From NCBI GenBank assembly GCA_002168195.1, contig NHBP01000051.1, positions 113,601-119,065 on the forward strand: a stretch of DNA of 5,465 nt, written 5' to 3'. This document shows positions 1 through 5,465 of the stretch, piece by piece. The position numbers and the translations under genes are program-made. The stretch's first letter is position 1; every line of letters begins with the position of its first letter. A model generated the notes under the pieces. The model had not been told where the DNA came from. It worked only from the letters and a program-made list of their open reading frames with translations, and did not search any database. This DNA comes from Planctomycetaceae bacterium TMED10 (GTDB taxonomy: Bacteria; Planctomycetota; Planctomycetia; Pirellulales; UBA7805).

Positions 1-393
1 GGCACGATCGGGGGTAATCGCGATACGCTCGACTTCAAATGGTATTTCGCCGTCAAGGACAACCTCGAGAACTATGGGCAAGGTGGTGCCTGGTTTAATG
101 TGAAGGATGCGGGTCTCGATGTAGCAAATAACGGAATGCACGATGGTTCTGCTGGGGTAAAATTTGTTGAGAATCATGACGTTTATAAGCCCTGGAAGCT
201 CAGCAATGTGAGTCACGCGCTGATGCTGATGCTCCCTGGTAATGCCGTCGTTTACTTTAACGGCGGTGAGTTTGGTGAGGAGCGCGAGTTTCCCAAGCCA
301 GGACGAGATGACGCGCTGAGTCGGGATTCAGCGGTTACCAAGCTGGTTGAAATTAGAGAAACCCATGGAAAAGGGAATTACGAAGAGCGTTGG
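1..393 (+). other. GH13 catalytic barrel, cassette A, C-terminal part only
   Basis: Residues 1-131 match the end of the complete barrel in cassette B: GGNRD with LDF near residue 4, then the conserved-region IV motif FVENHD (residues 55-60), then PGNAVVYFN (79-87) and the helix ending in ERW. In GH13 enzymes the Asp of the NHD motif (here D60) stabilises the transition state and the His before it binds substrate; both are present. The nucleophile and acid/base of this copy should lie about 180 and 70 bases upstream of the window, judged from cassette B, so whether copy A is active cannot be decided here. By the same offset the barrel should begin roughly 1.07 kb before base 1. Confidence 0.9.
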
Positions 394-3300
394 TGCGACA
401 ATGAGGGTCTCTACATCTTTGAAAGGATAAGCAACGCTGTTGTTGCACTCTCGAATCGGGGCGATTGGGGTTTCGATGAGCGAACGGTTGAAGTCGGTTT
501 TGCGCCCGGGACAAAACTCGTCGAGTTAACCGGAAATGCCGCGAATGCTCTCGTTGATCCCTACGACGATATTCCAGAAGTAGTCACCGTATGGGACGGA
601 GGAGATGGAAAGAGTTATGCATCCATTCGGGTTCCTCGCAACCTCAACGCGGATGGCTATGAGCATCAACTAGGATATGTGATCTATGGGCTCGGCACCC
701 CGCAAGCGTCCGCCGGACTAGAACTTACGGGGGTAGACGATGTCTGGGTAGGCTCGAGCAACATTACGAATCATTATGAAAACGGCAAAACACTGCAGTC
801 CGATATTCACGTTGTTACCGGTGATTCGCTCGGCGTGCGCCTCCAGACGAATGAAGTACGCCACCTCGGACTGAATGAATTGCGCGACATTTGGGCAGAT
901 GGCGACTATGCCATGCTTAAGTTGGACGGCGGCATAGACATCAATCAGAACGGTTATGTCGACGTCGTTACGCCGGGAGAGACGACCTATGGATTTGAGC
1001 ATTTCTCGGACAAGGCAAGCCCGCTCATCGGATCCGAGGGCATTTCTGGCCCGCGTGGGGACGGGGAGTTTTTGGAGACCATCGATACGACCGCGTTGAG
1101 TGACGGCGTGCATTTTTTAGAGGCTCGAGCCTTCCGGCACCGGACCGATGGCGGACCACCGACCTTTACGGCATGGAAAGAGGTTTTCTATCTCGATCGC
1201 ATCGCACCGCCGATGGAAATCTTTGAAGCTCGCGCGGTCAGCAATGGAAGTGCTGGTAATTACGATGTGGTTGCAAAGTCAGTCGATGCGACGGCAGATT
1301 CGGTTCATCTTTTTGCGAACCTGTCACCCAATCTGACCGACAGTGAAATCATTGCCATGGCGGCCTCCGGCCAGGGAACCGCGTCCCGCGTTGATACCAG
1401 TCACTTTAAAACCTATTTTTCAAACCTTAGCAGTGGGAATAATGTTTTCACGGTCGTTGCGTATGAGCCCACCGGAACGGTCAATGTGCAGCGGATTCCC
1501 GGTCAATATCTTGCCGGAGTCGGGCTGGGATTTGGTGATCTTAATTATAACGGCGCCTACGATGTGAACGATATCGATACGTTTTCATGGTTCATGGGTA
1601 ACGGCGGCAGTGAGTTCTCTCCGGCGGGCGATCTGAGCGGCGATGGGTTGATTGACTTTGTCGATTACCAACTACTCGGTGCGCACCTCGCGTCTGCAGG
1701 TGCCGATCCAAGTGTCATTGCCGCATATAATGCCCTGGCAAACACGGCGCCTTATACAGCGGATGATAGTTATTCGATAAATGAGGATAGTACGCTCTCG
1801 GTTGATGCCAGCGCTGGCGTGCTGTCCAATGATTCGGACCCAGATTGGCAGCAGCTCACTGCATCTCTCGTTTCTGGCCCGAGTCATGCGACGAGTTTTA
1901 ATTTGAATGCGGACGGATCATTTACGTATCAGCCTTCTGCCGATTTTAACGGCGGCGACGCATTCACTTATGCTGCAGATGACGGCTATGGCGGCCAAAC
2001 GCAGGCGATAGCTAACCTGACGATCACGGCTGAAAATGACGCCCCGCAGGCAACTGGCGAAAGTGTTTTCACCCGCGTCAATGTCGCGCGTGATATTAAT
2101 CTTTCTCAACTTACAACAGATATCGAAACCACCGCATCGGCAATCAGCTATGCCGTCGCGGGCGCTGTGGGTGGTTCGGTCGAAATGCTCGGCGATGGAG
2201 TGACGGCTCGGTTCACGCCGAGTGTCGGCTTTGTAGGTACTGGCTCGTTTACTTATAGCGCGACTGATGATGGAGATGGTGACTCGCCGCCGATTACCAG
2301 CAGCGGAGCCCAGGTGACCGTAGCGGTTGTCGTTGAGACACCACCGACAGCTATTTTGTCCAATCCGCTATCCGGCTCGGTGTGGCCCGTAGGGCTACTC
2401 AATGGTGCAGGTTATCTTGATATTGCTTTCAGTGATGCAAATGAGGGGATCAACGCGACTTGGATCACCGGTGATGAAATTTCACTTGGCGGAGACGGTG
2501 CCGGGACTGCAGCCCTTGATGGTACGGTAGTCGATCAAGGAGGGAGCGTGTATCGCTACGGTTTCTCCGGCTCGCTTGTGCCGGGCGTGGTCACCGTGAG
2601 TGTGAACGCAGGGACATTTACTGATCTGGCGGGCGCAGAAAATGGGCCTGCAGCGTCGCAATTTCTGGTCATCGCTGATCCTCCGCAAAGTGCTGGCGGT
2701 GACGTTTCGTCCCCTGCCCTGCTCGAATGGTTTGAAACCAGTTGGGCCACGATGAGCGATCGAGCCGCTGATTTATTCGACGTTGGCTATGGAGGCGTAT
2801 GGACTCCGCCTCCGGGTCGCGGCGTTTACACCGACGCAGGCGCTGGCATCGGTTACGACGTGTATGACCGGTTTGACCTGGGATCGGCCGAAGACCCGAC
2901 ACTCTATGGAACTGAAACCGGATATATGCAGGCTGTCGAGGCAATTCAGGCCGCCGGTGGACTGGTTTACGCTGATTATCTGATCAATCACGCTAGTTCT
3001 TTCGATTTTACTGATGTGGATGCCAATGGTGTGTTGTTTGCCCCGGATCCTAATGATCCCACGGCACTGCATGGTGGTGCCAATCCAGGGTTTGTTCAGT
3101 TCGTCTCCGGTGATGTGGATGGTGATTTCCATCCGAATCCAACCGACACACAAGTCGGCGATCCGGAGTGGGAATATCAATTCCAACTGGCACAGCTTTA
3201 CGATATCGATCACCGGAAAACCCATTCGTTTATCCGGCAACCGGTGGACGCAAATGACCCGGATAACATTCCAATGGTTGGCAACGCTGCGTTTCTGTTG

Positions 3301-5465
3301 CCCGAATACGACATTGCAACCTGGTCTCAGTCGCTCGATCCAAAAGCCAGGATGGCAAACGTCCCCACGGAATTAAACCGTCGTTTTTATCCTGATCAGA
3401 CGCAGTATGTGACGGTGAACGACCATGTTCCGGGGGATCCATCAACGCCAGAGAATGGAGTCGTGTTAGTTAACTTTTCGGGAGCGGAATCCACGAACGG
3501 CGTACCGATTGCCGAAAATGCGAACGCCTATCTGATGCGTTACGCCCGCTGGATGATTCAGCACGTCGGGATCGACGGTTTTCGAGTTGACGCAGCTCGG
3601 CACGTATACCCGTTTGTCCACGATTTTTACGATCGCGCTGTTTATCTGGCTGAACAAGATACATTGCTCGACGGTTCACCTAAACACGTTTTTTCGTTTC
3701 TTGAATCTTTTACCGGGGACAAGAGTCACCTCCAGACGTTTATTTCGAAAGACATCGACCCCGCCGATTTGACCACGGTTGGCGGAAACCGTGATGTGCT
3801 CGATATGCCATTATTTTTCGCTTTGGAAGACAACCTGACGAATGATGGCTACAACAATAATTGGCACAACATTATCGATGCGAGTCAGGACGTCTATGAT
3901 GATGGCCTGGCAAATAACGGAAGCCAATCTGTTGCATTTGTGCGCAGTCACGATGAAGAGGGCGCGTATCTCACATCGCTCGCACATGCCTACATGCTGA
4001 CCCGACCCGGGAACGCCGTTGTTTATTTTAATGCGCGCGAATTCAATCAGGATCCCTCCGTAGACGAGCGGCCCTTCCCGCACGATGGTTCCCGCGATGC
4101 ACTCGGAGGGCACTACGGGGACGCGATCTCACGGCTGATTGATATTCGAAATACGCATGGGCGAGGAGATTTTAACGAGCGCTGGATTGACCCGGCGTTT
4201 TCAAATTTTTACGCCTTCGAACGCGATGGATCGATGGTCGTCGGGCTTAATAGCCGACACGGAGGTTTTGGCGATTGGGATTCGCGTACGATTCAAACGA
4301 ATTTTGCTGAGGGTACGCTCCTGGTTGAGTTGACTGGGAACGCATCCAACCCGACGGTCGATACAAATGAGGGAACAGAATATGAGATACCGGAGGTCAT
4401 TACAGTCGGAGTAGATGGCTATATTGAATTGCGGGTTCCTCAGACGATAAACGGTGCCGGCGTTGAGCATGGTTTGGGCTATGTAATCTACGGACCGGCA
4501 ACGCCGCAGGGCTCGTTAACGCTGAGTAACGTCCAAAGCACGCTGGCTGCAGATGCGACATCGGCTCAAAGCAATCCCACCAATCGGCTCACCGAGATTG
4601 ATGTGATCGTGAGCGACACTTTTGAAGTTCGCCTCGATACGCTGGCTGTGGAGTTAATGGGTGACTCCTCGCTCCGTGATACAGCGGCCGATGGTTATTT
4701 TGCTGCATTACAACTAGATGCGGGGATGGACCTCAATGGGATTACGGGTCCAAACGGCAATGCGCTCAATGGCGTAGATTACGTCACCCCGGGATCACCT
4801 CTTTACGGCTTTGAGGATTTCACCGAAACCAATGCCCCGGGTGCGTATTCGATCGACGGAACCGGCATCTTCACGCAAACGATTGACGCAGCGCAAATCG
4901 GTGAGGGCAGGCATTATTTAACGGTCCGCGCGTTTAGGGACGTTGGCAGTGGTAATGAGCCGATTTACAAAGATTTTAAGCGCGTGGTACTAATCGATCG
5001 GGTGGGAACAGAAATGTCGATTGGTTCGCTCACCGAAACAGCACCCGGATCGATTGATCTAGTTGTGGATTCAAACGACAGTACGGCCCAATCGGTCGTC
5101 ATCCTGGTCGACATACCGGCAGCGACTACTGACGCGGATATTTTGCTCCAGGCCGCATCGGCCACCGAGAGCACGCAGATCGATGTGCACCAGTTCGCAT
5201 CCCAATACGCGAGTTTGGGTGGTGGGAATCACGTATTTACGATCGTTGCATCGGAAGAATCGGGCCGACAGGTCATCAAGCGAATTGTCGGCCAGGCGGT
5301 GTCCGGTGTTGGAGCTGGACTGGGTGATTTAAACGCGGACGGAACGTACTCGCCGGACGATATCACCGCGTTTGCCGGTCTCGTTGCAAGTAACGACTCC
5401 CTCTTCAGTGCGGCTGCCGATTTTGACGGCGATGGATTGATTGGAACTGCCGATACGCAGTTGCT
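1..5465 (+). CDS. Giant multimodular GH13 (alpha-amylase family) protein with duplicated enzyme-dockerin cassette, partial at both ends
   Basis: Frame +1 is stop-free over all 1821 codons, and recognisable domains follow one another in that frame without a break. In order: end of a GH13 barrel (residues 1-131), domain C (132-235), modules X1 and X2 (236-511), dockerin-like loops (512-564), two cadherin-like repeats (581-779), an Ig-like module (780-893), a full GH13 barrel (901-1395), domain C (1396-1504), X1 and X2 (1505-1774) and a truncated dockerin-like module (1775 onward). Start, signal peptide and stop lie outside, so export is inferred from the dockerin, cadherin-like and Ig-like modules, which act outside the cytoplasm. 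The expected role is hydrolysis or transglycosylation of alpha-glucans, but the exact substrate cannot be read from the sequence. No frameshift or in-frame stop is seen. The reading frame and GH13 family are very secure; the substrate is not. Confidence 0.96.
394..705 (+). other. GH13 domain C (C-terminal beta-sandwich), cassette A
   Basis: Residues 132-235 sit directly after the barrel and have the alternating beta-strand look of the domain C that closes most alpha-amylases. Landmarks are VVALSNRGDWG, LVELTGNA (173-180), IPEVVTV and LGYVIYG. Each has a counterpart in cassette B. In the family this domain packs on the barrel and has a structural role. The boundary with the next module, placed after GTPQ, is approximate. 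Confidence 0.75.
706..1200 (+). other. Module X1 of unrecognised family, cassette A
   Basis: Residues 236-400 follow domain C and recur in cassette B. I do not recognise a named family. Visible features are a beta-rich pattern, a possible calcium loop with Asp, Asn, Asn and Asp at residues 313, 315, 317 and 321 followed by VTPG, a YGFEHF motif, and a closing stretch with DGVHFLEARAFR (RAFR at 376-379) and YLDR (397-400). The RAFR...DR signature is shared with cassette B and, as I recall it, with other planctomycete amylase-like proteins. A beta-sandwich fold, perhaps a carbohydrate-binding or spacer module, is plausible but unproven. Confidence 0.6.
1201..1533 (+). other. Module X2 of unrecognised family, cassette A
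   Basis: Residues 401-511 link X1 to the dockerin-like loops. The stretch contains DSVHLFANL, a DTSHF segment and GNNVFTVVAYEPTG, then runs through a G-rich GVGLG joint into the first calcium loop. Cassette B has the equivalent GGNHVFTIVASEESG and GVGAGLG. The pattern suggests an Ig-like or similar beta-sandwich serving as the stem of the docking module. No catalytic motif is visible, and no family name can be given from sequence alone. Confidence 0.5.
1534..1692 (+). other. Dockerin type I-like module, internal (cassette A)
   Basis: Two EF-hand-like calcium loops lie about 31 residues apart. The first starts at D513 and has Asp, Asn, Asn, Asp and Asp at loop positions 1, 3, 5, 9 and 12 (GDLNYNGAYDVNDID). 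The second starts at D544 with Asp, Ser, Asp, Asp and Asp at the same positions (GDLSGDGLIDFVD). Each loop is followed by a hydrophobic helix-like stretch. This is the type I dockerin layout, about 53 residues long. In cellulosomes dockerins bind cohesins; in planctomycetes such modules are common while their partners are mostly unknown, and no cohesin is in this window. The oddity is its position inside the chain, with over 1250 residues following it. Confidence 0.85.
1741..2040 (+). other. Bacterial cadherin-like repeat 1
   Basis: Residues 581-680 have the full signature of the bacterial cadherin-like (VCBS-related) repeats: NTAPYTADDSYSINEDSTL at the start, GVLSNDSDPD, then LVSGPSHAT, NADGSFTYQPSADFNG, FTYAADDGYGG and a closing ND. 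The length of 100 residues is normal for the family. Such repeats are extended, calcium-stiffened beta-sandwich spacers in surface and secreted proteins. Here the repeat separates dockerin A from the second enzyme, preceded by a short Ala-rich spacer (1693-1740). Confidence 0.88.
2041..2337 (+). other. Bacterial cadherin-like repeat 2, diverged
   Basis: Residues 681-779 follow the first repeat directly at its ND-AP junction. Signature positions remain: DINLSQL near the start, then GDGVTARFTPSVGFVG and GSFTYSATDDGDG, ending in a run of valines (VTVAVVVE). It lacks the GVLSND element of repeat 1 and resembles the cadherin-like/Ig-like variety that usually follows it in tandem arrays. A spacer role is inferred from the family. 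Confidence 0.75.
2338..2679 (+). other. Ig-like (bacterial adhesin/SwmB-like) module before the second enzyme
   Basis: Residues 780-893 begin PPTAILSNPLSG and contain GYLDIAFSDAN, ITGDEISLGGDGAG, YRYGFSG, VTVSVNAGTFTDLAGAENG and a final FLVIADPP. The order (opening PxAxLxxPxxG, a strand ending in F-x-D, a YRY strand and a T-F-x-D-x-A-G close) is that of Ig-like modules in large bacterial surface proteins. It is the last spacer before the GH13 barrel of cassette B. The exact family assignment is tentative. Confidence 0.6.
2701..4185 (+). other. GH13 alpha-amylase-type catalytic barrel, cassette B, complete
   Basis: Residues 901-1395 hold the conserved GH13 regions in order: VWTPPP (933-938, region VI), GYDVYDRFDLG (951-961), YADYLINH (region I, D992, N996, H997), GFRVDAARH (region II, R1195 and nucleophile D1197), FSFLESF (region III, acid/base E1235), FVRSHD (region IV, H1317 and D1318) and PGNAVVYFN (region VII). 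All three catalytic carboxylates are present, so activity on alpha-1,4-glucans is plausible. The gap from D992 to D1197 is 205 residues, much larger than in classical alpha-amylases (131 in Bacillus licheniformis amylase), so domain B is enlarged. It includes GDVDGDF, a likely metal site. Region IV has Ser where alpha-amylases usually have Asn. Barrel limits are approximate. Confidence 0.93.
4186..4512 (+). other. GH13 domain C, cassette B
   Basis: Residues 1396-1504 match domain C of cassette A strand for strand: FYAFERDGSMVVGLNSRHGG, LVELTGNA (1441-1448), IPEVITV, then ELRVP and LGYVIYG. LVELTGNA is identical in protein in the two copies yet differs in seven of eight codons. As in copy A, it closes the catalytic module and is expected to be structural. 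The loop after LVELTGNA is slightly longer and more acidic than in copy A. Confidence 0.78.
4513..5001 (+). other. Module X1 of unrecognised family, cassette B
   Basis: Residues 1505-1667 are the counterpart of bases 706-1200. Shared landmarks are D-x-N followed by VTPG, YGFEDF, and the closing EGRHYLTVRAFR (RAFR at 1643-1646), DFK and LIDR (1664-1667). The possible calcium loop of copy A is interrupted here by about nine extra residues rich in Gly and Asn (around 4738-4767). The N-terminal part (1505-1540) is rich in Ser, Ala and Thr and aligns poorly with copy A. Its function is unknown; conservation in both cassettes argues for a required structural or binding role. Confidence 0.6.
5002..5322 (+). 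other. Module X2 of unrecognised family, cassette B
   Basis: Residues 1668-1774 repeat the layout of bases 1201-1533: a strand-rich start (SIDLVVDSND), QSVVILVDIP in the place of DSVHLFANL, a VHQF segment, GGNHVFTIVASEESG and a GVGAGLG joint into the dockerin-like loop. Identity with copy A is concentrated at the C-terminal end, nearest the docking module, which suggests the two fold together. It is most likely a beta-sandwich stem; no family is assigned. Confidence 0.5.
5323..5465 (+). other. Dockerin type I-like module, cassette B, cut by window end
   Basis: The first calcium loop starts at D1776 (GDLNADGTYSPDDI, ligands at positions 1, 3, 5, 9 and 12 are Asp, Asn, Asp, Ser and Asp). The second starts at D1807 (DFDGDGLIGTAD), with Gly instead of an acidic residue at position 9, where a water molecule often completes the site. 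Spacing between loops is 31 residues, as in copy A. The window stops inside the helix after the second loop, so it cannot be seen whether this is the protein's end or another linker follows. Confidence 0.85.

Larger units (their letters stand above)
1..1692 (+). repeat. Tandem cassette, copy A (GH13 end - C - X1 - X2 - dockerin)
   Basis: This stretch aligns along its whole length with 3772-5465. Anchor pairs are GGNRD (10 and 3781), PGNAVVYFN (235 and 4006), LVELTGNA (517 and 4321), RAFR (1126 and 4927) and GDLN (1534 and 5323). Offsets range from 3771 to 3804 bases because of small insertions, all multiples of three. The relation is clear at protein level, but at DNA level the shared motifs differ in most third codon positions. 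Confidence 0.92.
3772..5465 (+). repeat. Tandem cassette, copy B (aligned portion)
   Basis: This is the part of cassette B that has a visible partner in copy A. The cassette itself starts earlier, at the barrel start near 2701, and the matching piece of copy A lies upstream of the window. Order and orientation of the modules are identical to copy A, so this is an in-frame internal duplication within one protein and not two adjacent genes. Confidence 0.92.

Noticed and set aside
718..1113. 131-codon open frame on the - strand
   Set aside because: It is antisense to module X1 of cassette A, whose + strand translation is conserved in cassette B. It is a shadow of a stop-poor complement.
1741..2337. 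Two adjacent cadherin-like repeats considered as a DNA repeat or CRISPR-like array
   Set aside because: The similarity is at protein-pattern level only. There are no short identical DNA repeats with regular spacers.
2752..2754. In-frame ATG that could start a separate second amylase gene
   Set aside because: There is no stop codon between dockerin A and this ATG, and the GH13 domain already begins about 17 residues earlier. The preceding cadherin-like and Ig-like modules are in the same frame.
2773..3240. 155-codon open frame on the - strand
   Set aside because: It lies opposite the GH13 barrel of cassette B, which has region VI, region I and the surrounding conserved motifs in frame +1. 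The antisense translation shows no recognisable domain.
3014..3376. 120-codon open frame on the + strand, frame 2
   Set aside because: It overlaps the GH13 domain B coding sequence in another frame and its translation is unlike any domain. Frame +1 is continuous here, so there is no frameshift to explain.
3811..4113. 100-codon open frame on the - strand
   Set aside because: It is opposite the conserved region IV and VII motifs of cassette B, which are clearly coding on the + strand.
1..5465. Assembly duplication as the source of the two cassettes
   Set aside because: The copies differ at most synonymous sites even inside identical protein motifs and differ by in-frame insertions, so they are true diverged paralogous segments.
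1..5465. Promoters, terminators or RNA genes inside the window
   Set aside because: All bases are accounted for by the continuous coding frame, and I saw no stem-loop plus T-run or tRNA-like pattern that would justify a call.

Overview
The whole 5465-base window is the interior of one very long gene on the + strand. Reading frame +1 stays open from base 1 to base 5465 (1821 complete codons plus two bases). No stop codon was met when every codon was read, and neither the start nor the end of the gene is inside the window. There is no intergenic DNA, promoter, ribosome binding site, terminator, RNA gene or mobile element that the sequence supports. Residue numbers below count from base 1 of the window.

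The protein is a modular, presumably exported glycoside hydrolase of the alpha-amylase family (GH13) that carries its enzyme cassette twice. Cassette A (bases 1-1692) begins partway through a GH13 barrel. It continues through a beta-rich domain C, two modules of unknown family (called X1 and X2 here) and a dockerin-like pair of calcium loops. A linker (1693-2700) follows, made of a short spacer, two bacterial cadherin-like repeats and one Ig-like module. Cassette B (2701-5465) then starts with a complete GH13 barrel with all three catalytic carboxylates, and repeats domain C, X1, X2 and a second dockerin-like module cut by the window edge. Corresponding points of A and B lie about 3.77-3.80 kb (1257-1267 residues) apart. 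Where the two proteins are identical most codons still differ synonymously, so the duplication is old and both copies have been kept under selection.

The style of protein is typical of large secreted proteins of Planctomycetota: giant size, GDLN-type dockerin-like ends, NEDS/GVLSND cadherin-like repeats, and an amylase followed by a RAFR...DFK...DR module. A marine or aquatic planctomycete is the best guess, but this is inference from protein style, not from a marker gene. The likely job is extracellular or cell-surface breakdown of an alpha-glucan, with two related but diverged active sites held on one chain and two calcium-dependent docking modules, one internal and one possibly terminal.
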